Shown here: positions 1 to 6,322 of the stretch, in pieces | How positions within the stretch are numbered: the first letter of the stretch is position 1 | Layout: every line of letters starts with the position of its first letter | NCBI GenBank assembly: GCA_023417065.1 | Contig: JAEZGH010000192.1 | Span: 1-11,161 of the forward strand | Origin: Bacteroidota bacterium | Lineage (GTDB): Bacteria > Bacteroidota > Bacteroidia > Cytophagales > Cyclobacteriaceae | Direction: 5' to 3' | Length of the DNA: 11,161 nucleotides | Program-made: the position numbers and the translations under genes | Notes under the pieces: model-generated | What the model was told of the DNA's origin: nothing | Database searches by the model: none | What the model saw: the letters and a program-made list of their open reading frames with translations, nothing else

Positions 1-2
1 TG

Positions 3-37
3 ATGTCCCACCTCATCATTTTGTTGACGTGGGACAT
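3..37 (-). terminator. Hairpin downstream of the PKD lipoprotein gene, possible terminator
   Basis: A perfect 9-bp inverted repeat (ATGTCCCAC at 3-11, GTGGGACAT at 29-37) encloses a 17-nt loop and lies 14 bp past the stop of the minus-strand lipoprotein gene. The position fits a transcript end. A U-run cannot be judged because the window stops at base 1, so a rho-independent terminator is likely but not proven. Confidence 0.45.
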
Positions 38-51
38 TAAACGCTTATTTT

Positions 52-867
52 TTAGTTGCTGATGATCACATCTTCCTGATAAGTTTCATTGGACCTGACT
101 GGAAGACCCTGTCCCGGCACCTGATCATCGACTGAAATTATCCCATCGCCGTTCATGTCTACATACTTAAGACCTTCAACGACGGCGCCTTCCTGAACCG
201 AAGAATTGTCTATATCCGCCTGAGACTCAAAACGGCCCTTGATTAAATAATGGTCGGCAGAAACATTGCTTTCAGTGCCGTGCTTGACAATGAAACACTC
301 GGCTACGAAGTCCTGGTCATACAGCTTGACCTTTCCGTTTTCATCCGCGGTTAAAGTGTAATCCGGTTCCCCGGGATCAAGTGTCAAAGGATATGTTTTG
401 TAAAGTAACACCGTTGCCCCGGGCACAACTGTTAGATCCGGCTGTTCAGTCGTCCAGTCGCTCGCGCTGAAGATAGTCAACTCAACTGCCAGATGGTTTG
501 GCTTGACAGCAATGCTTTTGGTTGAAGAAGCAGGTGAATCATTGAGATCAAAACGTCCATCCTGGTTCATGTCCTTTCCAGCCAGCAACACTACTTCATA
601 GTTTCCTTGGGTTTGATAAACATGGACCGGTTCGCGCTGTGTAGACGATTGACCGTCTCCGAAATCCCATAGGAAGTGGGTTGAATGTTCCGAACAGTTG
701 CTGAACTCAACGCTGGAGCCAACTTTTGAATCGCTTCCCTCGAGATTGAAACATGATTCTGGCATGGGTTCCTTTACGAGAGGCTCTTCCTCTTGCTCAG
801 TACACGATGAAAGCCAGGACATTGTCAATACTGTGACCAGTCCGACGATATATATATAATTTTTCAT
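52..867 (-). CDS. PKD-domain outer-surface lipoprotein with two EF-hand-like calcium loops
   Basis: The product is a 271-residue predicted lipoprotein. Residues 1-21 form a type II signal peptide ending in LSSC, with lipid cysteine C22. The acidic stretch after it (TEQEEE) resembles the Bacteroidota signal for export to the outer surface. Residues about 38-122 are a PKD beta-sandwich with the hallmark WDFGDG at 67-72 and a closing Y-x-V strand. Two DxNxDG loops are visible: D99-D110, inside the end of the PKD fold, and D237-D248, near the C-terminus. Each has the spacing of a dockerin/EF-hand calcium site. Residues 125-230 look like a second beta domain that I do not recognise. PKD lipoproteins usually bind glycans or proteins at the cell surface; no enzyme motif is seen. 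It lies 52 bp behind another lipoprotein gene on the same strand and may be co-transcribed with it. The ATG start is set by the signal peptide. Confidence 0.87.
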   Translation of the reverse strand: MKNYIYIVGLVTVLTMSWLSSCTEQEEEPLVKEPMPESCFNLEGSDSKVGSSVEFSNCSEHSTHFLWDFGDGQSSTQREPVHVYQTQGNYEVVLLAGKDMNQDGRFDLNDSPASSTKSIAVKPNHLAVELTIFSASDWTTEQPDLTVVPGATVLLYKTYPLTLDPGEPDYTLTADENGKVKLYDQDFVAECFIVKHGTESNVSADHYLIKGRFESQADIDNSSVQEGAVVEGLKYVDMNGDGIISVDDQVPGQGLPVRSNETYQEDVIISN

Positions 868-919
868 TGCTCATTTATTTAAGATTAAAAAACGATTGAC
901 CATAAAGGTTAACTGGATC

Positions 920-1666
920 TTATTTTTCCGTATAGAAGAACCGGAGACTCCTCGTGTTTCCATTGGTCGAGCAGACACTATAATCCGGCAGATCATGCGA
1001 ATTGTACTGATAGTCAATAATGATTGGTTCGCCAACCGGATGCCCGTCCTGGTCAAACACTTCAATTTTGACAGGGTTGTTTCTGGAGATCGCACCGCGC
1101 GCGCTTAACGAAGCATAGGCAGGATCGACCGAGTTAAACATAAGGTCATCTACTGTCGGTAATACGCCCTGTTGATCCAATAAGAGGAAAAGCGGATTAA
1201 TTTTGTTATCGTAGGTGATCCTGTATGTGTAATCGTAGACGAATGTCTTTTCTCCGCCAGTGTCGTAATCGTATTTCGTCACTGACTCAACTGTACTTAA
1301 TTCGACGACGTTACCATTAATGATGGTTTTGTGGTACGGATGAATTTCGGAACTTTGAAGTAAGTCCGGTGATTTAGGATCATACAGCTGACCTCCATTC
1401 ACTGAGCCCTTCACATTTCCTCCTGACACATGCAGAATATCAAGAACTTCGTCAGTTTGGTTGTTATCTATTTTGATAAGCTTGCCGTCCTGGTTATAGC
1501 GGAAGTAGATCAGGACTTTATCAAGATCTTCGTTCTGGGCCTCCACTGAATTTAATCGAACACTGGCCTTCGAAGTCGGCGTAGGATCGTTCCCGTCCTC
1601 CCTACAGCTCGAAAGCAGGATGGATACCGATAGTACACAACAGAAAAATACATTTAACGTTTTCAT
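920..1666 (-). CDS. Lipoprotein with YD-repeat-like beta-strand domain, function unknown
   Basis: The product is a 248-residue predicted lipoprotein. The signal peptide carries lipobox LSSC with lipid cysteine C21, followed by REDGND, which could be an outer-surface export signal. The mature part is rich in Tyr/Asp beta-strand pairs such as LIYFRYNQDGKLIKI (about 51-65), FVYDYTYRITYDNKINPL and IIIDYQYNSHDLPDY. These recall the YD/RHS-like strands of the DUF4595-type lipoproteins that are widespread in Bacteroidota. The similarity is by eye only, and no catalytic residue is recognised. The length is typical for such proteins and the frame is intact. The downstream PKD lipoprotein gene starts 52 bp later on the same strand, so the two probably form a short operon of surface proteins. 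There is no Shine-Dalgarno sequence before the ATG; the leader is A/T-rich. Confidence 0.83.
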   Translation of the reverse strand: MKTLNVFFCCVLSVSILLSSCREDGNDPTPTSKASVRLNSVEAQNEDLDKVLIYFRYNQDGKLIKIDNNQTDEVLDILHVSGGNVKGSVNGGQLYDPKSPDLLQSSEIHPYHKTIINGNVVELSTVESVTKYDYDTGGEKTFVYDYTYRITYDNKINPLFLLLDQQGVLPTVDDLMFNSVDPAYASLSARGAISRNNPVKIEVFDQDGHPVGEPIIIDYQYNSHDLPDYSVCSTNGNTRSLRFFYTEK

Positions 1667-2095
1667 AAAAGTTTTGTTTTTGATATCGCGAATTTCAGCG
1701 TTTCCGCCGGAATAGAATCTGGAATGTGTAGCTCAATCTTACTCATCTGAATTGCCCCTTGTGCATTAGTTGCAAACCAAGAAGACTTTTGTCATTGCGC
1801 TGTGTACGATCGTGCTGGTGATAGCTTGTGACGCATGTTCACATTGGACTTCTATATATACCCTTGATAACCAATGCAAATTTCATTCTCGGCCGAGCCT
1901 GATCCGTCAGGTCTAGATGGTCAGGGTTTCAGATGAACTATAAACTTTTCGCGATTGAACGAAAGATGTTTAAAAGGGCAAAGTTCGGCGTAAAGAATTT
2001 TTGATAAGAGCAATTAAACTAACGCGGGATCTAACGCTTGACCTATTGGACGCGCAATCGAATTGCCGATGTCCTTACTCGGAATGCCGGGGTGA
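1667..2095. other. Gene-poor stretch between lipoprotein and radC-like genes
   Basis: No well-supported gene lies here. It holds a 48-codon plus-strand frame with a lipoprotein-like leader (listed separately) and a 5-bp hairpin (CCTGA/TCAGG, 1898-1911). A single copy of the heptamer TCTAACG lies at 2030-2036; the same heptamer is clustered near the integrase. The upstream regions of the lipoprotein gene at 1666 would lie in the left part of this stretch; no convincing Bacteroidota promoter pair could be picked. Confidence 0.5.
1770..1916 (+). CDS. Possible tiny lipoprotein or decayed lipoprotein leader
   Basis: A 48-codon frame begins at TTG 1770, directly after an in-frame TAG, so no earlier start exists. 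It reads as a textbook type II signal peptide: basic QTKK, then a hydrophobic core (TFVIALCTIVLVIA), then lipobox V-I-A-C with C20 and D21. The mature part is only about 28 residues and has two more cysteines (C23, C36). That could be a genuine microlipoprotein, or the 5' stump of a larger lipoprotein gene eroded during island turnover. It has a weak start codon, no visible ribosome site and no recognised family. Signal-like hydrophobic runs can also arise by chance, so confidence is low. Confidence 0.25.
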   Translation: MQTKKTFVIALCTIVLVIACDACSHWTSIYTLDNQCKFHSRPSLIRQV

Positions 2096-2551
2096 TCAAA
2101 GAAGTCCTTCATCTGCCAGCGAAGTATAAATGCCTTCTGGTAGAAGAATTATGTGATCAAGTATTTGGATATCAAGAAGCTTCCCGGCTTGCATGGCACG
2201 TTTTGTCAACTCAATATCGGCCTGACTCGCCGATGCATTTCCTGACGGGTGATTGTGTGCCAAGATTACACCGCTGGCGTTGCACTTCAATGCGGCCTGA
2301 AAGATCAGCTTCGGATCAGCAACAGTGCCAGCAACTCCGCCAACCCCAATCAGGAATGCCCCTAAAACGCTATTAGAACGGTTCAAGTAAAGGGCATACA
2401 TAGCTTCGCGGTGTTCGATGAAGTCTTCAAAGAGAGGCCGTAGAATGCGCTCTGCATCCCTGGAACCGGAGATCTTCTGGCGCTCTGATGCTTTGAGTTT
2501 TGGTGAATATGTTATCTTTATCTCTGCAAGTCGGGGGATTGTGGAATCCAT
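2096..2551 (-). CDS. radC: Short RadC-family protein (JAMM/MPN+ metalloprotein)
   Basis: The product is 151 residues of the RadC/JAB fold. The JAMM zinc signature is complete: H99-N-H101-P-S-G, then S109-x-x-D112, with a candidate glutamate at E46 or E49 in the IEHREAMYALYLN segment. Full-length chromosomal RadC is about 220 residues with an N-terminal HhH region. This short form lacks that region, as is usual for the copies carried by Bacteroidota islands and conjugative elements. The name means DNA repair protein, but the actual role is unsettled; on mobile elements it has been proposed to act in recombination or anti-restriction. The gene starts 31 bp from, and divergent to, a small plus-strand gene, so the two share one control region. 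The ATG at 2551 follows an A/C-rich leader without a Shine-Dalgarno sequence. Confidence 0.9.
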   Translation of the reverse strand: MDSTIPRLAEIKITYSPKLKASERQKISGSRDAERILRPLFEDFIEHREAMYALYLNRSNSVLGAFLIGVGGVAGTVADPKLIFQAALKCNASGVILAHNHPSGNASASQADIELTKRAMQAGKLLDIQILDHIILLPEGIYTSLADEGLL

Positions 2552-2582
2552 AGTGATGCTGTTGTTTGAATTTGGTTGATAA

Positions 2583-2804
2583 ATGTTGTATATGAATATT
2601 CGAGACTACTTAGTCCCAAAAGACGACGTTCTTGCTTATCCGCCGGGAACAAGATTCGTCCTGATTGATCTTCCGCTCTGCGGAGTTATCCTGAGGGAAT
2701 GTCCCTGCGCATTTCCATTCCGACACTACGAGGTTCAGTATGATGGGTGTGATGGAGTAGACGTCGCTCAGCACCCCGACATAGTATTGATTGATATCAA
2801 ATAA
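2583..2804 (+). CDS. Small hypothetical protein, 73 residues
   Basis: I do not recognise this protein. It is small and acidic (start at ATG 2583, or ATG 2592 giving 70 residues). It has an even, beta-like pattern: FVLIDLPLCGVIL in the middle, then a CPC pair, a short aromatic strand HYEVQY, and a terminal IVLIDI strand. There is no signal peptide and no membrane segment; the three or four cysteines suggest a cytoplasmic protein. It diverges from the radC-like gene, with only 31 bp between starts, and is followed 60 bp later by the HNH gene on the same strand, so it may be the first gene of that transcript. The absence of stops and the protein-like composition support a real gene. A beta-barrel or SH3-like fold is possible but is only a guess. 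Confidence 0.6.
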   Translation: MLYMNIRDYLVPKDDVLAYPPGTRFVLIDLPLCGVILRECPCAFPFRHYEVQYDGCDGVDVAQHPDIVLIDIK

Positions 2805-2864
2805 TATATAGAAACTCTGGCGAGGTGGTATCCGTATGAACGACAGAACACAACCAATAACAAC

Positions 2865-3524
2865 ATGAACCAGTACTACATTTCGAAAGCTAAGGCCAGC
2901 TTCACGACGAAGCTGAATCTATTTCTTTACGAGCATACGCTGGCAGCGCAAGAATGGAGCCTTACACTTGAGTCGTTCAACCGCTTCAAAATTGCGCCAG
3001 GGATGGTCAGAGAGTATACCACTCAATACTGGCAATGGGATTATTCAGAAGAAATACGTGGACAAAAGATTGGAACCATATACAAGAATATCGATGCCCT
3101 GAGGGAGCAATATAAGTCAACGTTTATGGAATGGGAAAGGCATTACGTGACGCAGGTGTTTCCCACAATCTTCTCGGAATCCGACTTCGCATCCCGAATC
3201 AGTAGGAAAGAATGCCATTACTGCGAGATTACAGTCGAAGAAATCAATCAACTCGTTGACCTCGGAAAACTTAATAAGAAAAAGGACCGCGGGTGGAAGT
3301 TGGAAATTGACCGGCTGGACTCAAACCTTGAATATACTTTCGAGAATACGGCTATGTGCTGCTATTGGTGCAACAATGCCAAGACCGATGAGTTCACGGC
3401 AGCTGAGTTCAAGATCATTGGAAAGGCTATCCGTGAAGTCTGGAACCAACGTCTGAGAGCCAACCGGTTTACTGATGGCATTGAAGGCATTCGTATCATC
3501 AAGTCGAAGGAAATTGATAACTGA
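2865..3524 (+). CDS. HNH-endonuclease-like protein with two-cysteine-pair zinc site
   Basis: The product has 219 residues. The C-terminal half carries an HNH/treble-clef fold: C117-x-x-C120 (ECHYCE) opens the zinc knuckle, LEIDRLD at 147-152 is the central beta-hairpin, and N161 follows. CCYWCNNAKTDEF (165-177) supplies the second cysteine pair and the conserved CN-x-AK-x-D-x-F end of the family. The usual DH catalytic dyad is read here as D149-R150, so the general-base histidine is not where it is normally found. Residues 1-110 are helical, rich in aromatics and charge, and unrecognised; they may recognise DNA or a partner. Such proteins cut or nick DNA in phages, introns, restriction and defence. 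The next gene begins inside its last codons, which suggests translational coupling. A ten-codon frame ends across its ATG (TGA at 2866-2868). Confidence 0.78.
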   Translation: MNQYYISKAKASFTTKLNLFLYEHTLAAQEWSLTLESFNRFKIAPGMVREYTTQYWQWDYSEEIRGQKIGTIYKNIDALREQYKSTFMEWERHYVTQVFPTIFSESDFASRISRKECHYCEITVEEINQLVDLGKLNKKKDRGWKLEIDRLDSNLEYTFENTAMCCYWCNNAKTDEFTAAEFKIIGKAIREVWNQRLRANRFTDGIEGIRIIKSKEIDN

Positions 3525-4383
3525 CGACCAGACTGGTTCTGTTTTTCTCTCTGACAAGCTTCTCAAGCACTCCAAGTTCAATGATGCGTTAACCACGACG
3601 CTATCCGAGAACCAGATACCGTATGCATACCTAACCAATACCCAGGACATTTGGTGTATGGACTATATGCCGATTCAGAAGGACGAGCAGACCTTCATCC
3701 AGTTTCGATACAATCCAGACTACCTGAAGGGCGATCAGTGGAAACCCTATAAGACTGATCCCCTTGCCGTCACACAACATCTGGGCATCGACACATTGCA
3801 TGCCGACCTCGTTTTCGATGGCGGGAACCTGATTAAGGGAAAAGACTGGATCATTGTCACCGACAAGGTGTTTGTCGAGAACCCATCCAGGAACCGGAAA
3901 ACGATCGTCAACGAGCTGGAGAACCTGTTCGAAGCGAAACCAATCATCATTCCACGTGACCCCGATGACTTCACAGGCCACGCAGACGGCATGGTGCGCT
4001 ATTACAACGATAATACGGTTCTCATCAATCGGTATAGGGCCAATGACAAGCCAGCCTTTCAGAAGCGGTTTAAAACGGCTCTACGAAAGGAAGGCTTGCA
4101 CCTGATTGAAGTCCCGTACAACCCTTACCGGAATGCCGACTATGATAGCGCGGTAGGGATGTATATTAACTATCTCCAGGTAAAGGATTTGGTCGTTGTG
4201 CCCACCTTTGGCCTCCTTGAAGACGAGCTGGCCCTGCGGCAGTTCGAGGACCTGTTTCCCTTTTGCGATGTTGTTGGGCTTGAATCCCGCGTGATTGCCG
4301 TTCAGGGCGGTGTGCTTAACTGTATTACCTGGAATATCCATCAACCAATGACATCAGGTACTATTCATTTTGGATTTGCCTGA
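3514..4383 (+). CDS. Agmatine/peptidyl-arginine deiminase family hydrolase
   Basis: The product is 289 residues of the guanidino-group-modifying fold. All active-site blocks are present: DIWCMDYMP (D45, D50), FDGGN (D102-N105), GHADGMVR (H156, D158), N219 in GMYINYLQV, and GGVLNC with nucleophile C270. Family members hydrolyse a guanidinium group to a ureido group plus ammonia: agmatine to N-carbamoylputrescine, or arginine residues to citrulline. Without the longer N-terminal blocks of classical AguA it fits the shorter Bacteroidota subtype, whose substrate is often unproven. The start is chosen at TTG 3514 because the product then begins MITD, as I recall for relatives; an upstream ATG at 3475 would add 13 residues and a 50-nt overlap. 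With TTG the gene overlaps the HNH gene by 11 nt. There is no signal peptide. Its last 19 bases overlap the end of the convergent membrane-protein gene. Confidence 0.88.
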   Translation: MITDDQTGSVFLSDKLLKHSKFNDALTTTLSENQIPYAYLTNTQDIWCMDYMPIQKDEQTFIQFRYNPDYLKGDQWKPYKTDPLAVTQHLGIDTLHADLVFDGGNLIKGKDWIIVTDKVFVENPSRNRKTIVNELENLFEAKPIIIPRDPDDFTGHADGMVRYYNDNTVLINRYRANDKPAFQKRFKTALRKEGLHLIEVPYNPYRNADYDSAVGMYINYLQVKDLVVVPTFGLLEDELALRQFEDLFPFCDVVGLESRVIAVQGGVLNCITWNIHQPMTSGTIHFGFA

Positions 4384-4760
4384 TCATACAGCCTTGCCTT
4401 TCTCTGGGCCTCGACATCAATGTTTGGGATATCCTCAGTGGTGAAGCTCTTCCGTTCGTTCTTGAATCCATCGATAACCCACAAGATGATAGCCACGATC
4501 ATCCAGTACAACCAGAAACCAAAAGAAAGCGTAACCAAGGCAAAAATCCCGGATAAAACGGTATGAACTCTAAAAAAGCCCTGTTTAATTCGATCTTGGA
4601 AGTAAACGGCATACTTGCGGAAAACCAGAAAAATCGCAACCACATTGACAAGGATTGCAAGCAGAAGAAGTAACTCTTCATCGTCAGGGCCACCCATGCT
4701 TTGTGCTTGAACCGAGTAGATAATCATGTTTGCAAGGATGACGAGCTGTAGCGTTTTCAT
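4365..4760 (-). CDS. Small integral membrane protein, unknown function
   Basis: The product has 131 residues, starting at ATG 4760. A longer upstream frame exists, but its extra residues look non-coding. Residues 5-17 form a hydrophobic leader ending SVQAQS, which may be a cleaved signal peptide. After an acidic patch (GGPDDEE) come a hydrophobic segment at 29-47 and a long one at 66-96, enough for one long or two short membrane spans. A charged cytoplasm-like tail follows (FKNERKSFTTEDIPNIDVEAQRKARLYDQANPK). The layout resembles small Bacteroidota membrane proteins of unknown role; I cannot place it in a family. It lies 127 bp downstream of the phage-type gene on the same strand, and its 3' end overlaps the convergent deiminase gene by 19 bp with no terminator between them. 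Confidence 0.62.
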   Translation of the reverse strand: MKTLQLVILANMIIYSVQAQSMGGPDDEELLLLLAILVNVVAIFLVFRKYAVYFQDRIKQGFFRVHTVLSGIFALVTLSFGFWLYWMIVAIILWVIDGFKNERKSFTTEDIPNIDVEAQRKARLYDQANPK

Positions 4761-4887
4761 TACTATTACTGATCTAGTGTTTAATGTATGAACTCTTCTA
4801 AAATTATTTAATTCGGTCTTTATGTGGAGGTGGAATAGATCTGACAAGCCCGTGATCTTAATCTCGTGAATAGATGACATGAACGGT

Positions 4888-5343
4888 TTACCAAGACGAC
4901 GAATAGTAGAAATCCATGTCGTCTTCCAGCGGTTCGCGCAGAGCGCCTGCAATGACGTCTATTGAGTGATCTATCTGGTCGAAGTACCAGGTGTCGTAGC
5001 CGGTGAAATATTCGTTTCCAGTGGGCAGGAGAATAGGTGCTCTTGCGTTATCTGACTTCACCTGTTTCAGTGTAGCCAAAAGCTCCACCAGTTTGTTCTT
5101 GGTAACTCGATAATCCTTGCAGTCGTCACAGCCATCCTGCACGTTCCGCACGAACCAGTAGTGTATTGCATCAGCCTTGTGCCACGACGCGACTTCTTCC
5201 ACGACATAACTAATCCGTTCAGGTAATATTTCTGTTCTCGGTTCGCTCCCGCGCACTACAGCCACAGCGTGGCGGTCACACGGCTCCATGTAGCTCCAGT
5301 TCCGGACGTAGGTTTTTTTGCTGAGTGTCATTGATAGACTCAT
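4888..5343 (-). CDS. Phage-type conserved hypothetical protein (WHKADAIHYWFV...DDC motif)
   Basis: The product has 151 residues if started at ATG 5343; ATG 5331 is an alternative. It closely resembles a conserved hypothetical family of phages and prophages. The block around residues 54-78 (WHKADAIHYWFVRNVQDGCDDCKDYRV) matches the family pattern YWRKANxIHxWFVxxVQxGxDDCxxYxV, followed by the L-x-x-LL helix and a LLPT-x-x-xYFTGYDTWYF block. The biochemical role of the family is not known; the invariant His/Trp and DDC residues suggest a binding or catalytic pocket. The frame runs open upstream to 5598 without a stop, but that upstream part matches the reading frame of a separate decayed small gene (5405-5598) rather than this family, so the shorter start is preferred. 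An A-rich leader (AATTAAAAAACTT) precedes the ATG, typical of this phylum. Confidence 0.77.
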   Translation of the reverse strand: MSLSMTLSKKTYVRNWSYMEPCDRHAVAVVRGSEPRTEILPERISYVVEEVASWHKADAIHYWFVRNVQDGCDDCKDYRVTKNKLVELLATLKQVKSDNARAPILLPTGNEYFTGYDTWYFDQIDHSIDVIAGALREPLEDDMDFYYSSSW

Positions 5344-5374
5344 AAGTTTTTTAATTAGGTGGATAATAGAAGTT

Positions 5375-5398
5375 GGGACAGCCCTGCGAGACTGCCCC
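5375..5398 (-). repeat. Hairpin copy B (GGCAGTC...GGCTGTCC type)
   Basis: On the minus strand a 10-bp stem with a 4-nt loop forms between 5389-5398 and 5375-5384. Three of the pairs are G-U, so the structure is stable only in minus-strand RNA. It sits just after the stop of the frameshifted small gene and has the same core (GGCAGTC, then GGCTGTCC) as the hairpin after the intact paralogue at 6691-6714. It lacks a U-run, so it may be a processing or stability element or a weak terminator. Confidence 0.55.
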
Positions 5399-5404
5399 TT
5401 GTGT

Positions 5405-5598
5405 TTAGTATCGACACAGCTCTCTATCCGCCTGTCCAGATATTGGCGATATTCACGCTTTGTCATGAAGACGTGAAGCACTGCTTGCTTATCAGCTGTA
5501 ACCTGGTACGTGCAAGAGGCTACTTTAAATGAAACTTGGAGCGTCGCTGCGATATGTCCATTTATACTCTGGAAAATGCTGCTACTCGTTATTGTGGC
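5405..5598 (-). pseudogene. Frameshifted second copy of the 64-residue TKREY small gene
   Basis: Translated on the minus strand, this stretch reads INGHIAATL..., then a TADKQAVLHVFM segment, then TKREYRQYLDRRIES. This aligns with the intact small protein at 6721-6915 (INSTVSN..., VDAQGTLLVFW, TKREYFNYLDTRDLE). From the TAT of YLD to the end of the CGATACTAA block the copy has 38 nt where the intact gene has 39. The one-base loss shifts the frame, so the matching R-Y-stop (TAA read at 5405-5407) is missed. The frame then runs on into the phage-type gene. No ATG exists at the position matching the intact start; only ATA/ATT or an internal GTG at 5481 is available. Together these suggest a decayed duplicate, although a fused readthrough product starting at GTG 5481 (197 residues) cannot be excluded. 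Confidence 0.55.
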
Positions 5599-5638
5599 TT
5601 AGAAGTCACGGACACAGTACCTCCGGAGCAATGCTGAG

Positions 5639-5655
5639 AAGGTAACAGCTACCTT
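5639..5655 (+). terminator. Short hairpin followed by T-run, terminator-like
   Basis: AAGGTA (5639-5644) and TACCTT (5650-5655) form a 6-bp stem with a 5-nt loop. A plus-strand GGAATTTTTCG follows. No plus-strand gene ends nearby, so the role is unclear; it may be a leftover terminator or a leader element. Confidence 0.25.
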
Positions 5656-5674
5656 GGAATTTTTCGTGCGTTCA

Positions 5675-5711
5675 CGGAGGATTTATAGCTGATTCGCTTG
5701 GAAATCCTCCG
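5675..5711. promoter_or_regulatory. Perfect 10-bp inverted repeat between divergent genes
   Basis: CGGAGGATTT (5675-5684) and AAATCCTCCG (5702-5711) are exact inverted copies separated by 17 nt. The site lies about 95 bp upstream of the plus-strand lipoprotein start and upstream of the minus-strand small-gene remnant. It could be an operator, a leader hairpin, or a terminator protecting the lipoprotein promoter. The CCGTTTTAAAG after it gives a short T-run on the plus strand. Confidence 0.35.
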
Positions 5712-5806
5712 CCGTTTTAAAGTCCGAGTGTGATGATTATACAATTTGTAGTTGCGACCATTGCATTGGCTGACTAAGGTTGTATTTTGCAGCATTAACC
5801 ATTTTT

Positions 5807-6322
5807 ATGAAAAGTTTTATAATAGGAGTTATTCTGGTGGTACTTTTCTCCAGTTGCTCCGATGAGGATTCAGACTCTGGCAGGGTAACCATTACTATAA
5901 ACAACAATCCTACAAAGAGTTCGAGCGCAGGCAAAGCACCGAATGCAAGGATCGACAGTGATGGATGGTTTTACCTAACTGTGGAATTCGACGGAACAAG
6001 CAATGAACCGGAACACCTTGTATTGAGAATTGAGGCTGTCAAAGAAGGTTCCTTCACGGTTGCTGGCAGGCAATCGCAATCTGGCTTCATTCCTCCCACT
6101 ATGGCTTTTTACACTTACGACGAAAACGACGATGCAGAGTATTACTATTCATACTTAATGGGCGAAGACGAGGCCGGAAAAATAAACGTTACCAAATTAG
6201 ACAGATCCAGTAAAACGATTTCAGGCACTTTTGATTTGAGACTAGGCGGGACTTATCATCATCCCGACGTCGTGCAATCTGTCTCAGGGAAGTTTACGAA
6301 TATAAAATTCAAGTATTTGTAG
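5807..6322 (+). CDS. Surface lipoprotein with DUF6252-like beta domain
   Basis: The product is a 171-residue predicted lipoprotein starting at ATG 5807; an upstream TTG at 5780 would put extra residues in front of the signal peptide and is rejected. The signal peptide MKSFIIGVILVVLFSSC gives lipid cysteine C17, followed by SDEDSDSG. That is close to the S-D-D-D type signal sending Bacteroidota lipoproteins to the outside of the outer membrane. The mature part is beta-rich. The end, with GKINVTKLDRSSKTISGTFDLRL and then SGKFTNIKFKY, has the pattern of DUF6252, a family of unknown function common in this phylum. No catalytic residue stands out; surface binding is the likely class of role. The gene stands alone on its strand, with an inverted repeat 95 bp upstream and about 370 bp of gene-free sequence after it. 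Confidence 0.82.
   Translation: MKSFIIGVILVVLFSSCSDEDSDSGRVTITINNNPTKSSSAGKAPNARIDSDGWFYLTVEFDGTSNEPEHLVLRIEAVKEGSFTVAGRQSQSGFIPPTMAFYTYDENDDAEYYYSYLMGEDEAGKINVTKLDRSSKTISGTFDLRLGGTYHHPDVVQSVSGKFTNIKFKYL

Noticed and set aside
2038..2376. 112-codon plus-strand frame over the radC-like gene
   Set aside because: Lies antisense to the intact JAMM protein; composition is not protein-like.
2836..2868. Ten-codon frame overlapping the HNH start, considered as a leader peptide
   Set aside because: No regulatory codon bias or alternative hairpins seen; noted only in the HNH entry.
2865..3524. HNH gene as PtuB of a Septu defence system
   Set aside because: No PtuA-type ATPase lies beside it; the RecA-fold protein at 8190 is RepA-like and far away.
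3631..3981. Minus-strand frame of 116 codons within the deiminase gene
   Set aside because: Antisense to a gene with all catalytic motifs; a frame shadow.
4561..4797. GTATGAACTCT repeated at 4561 and 4787
   Set aside because: A single pair of 11-12 nt copies, one inside a coding region; consistent with chance.
4761..4952. Upstream extension of the membrane-protein frame
   Set aside because: The extra 64 residues precede a clear hydrophobic leader at M(4760) and overlap the end of the phage-type gene; unlikely to be translated.
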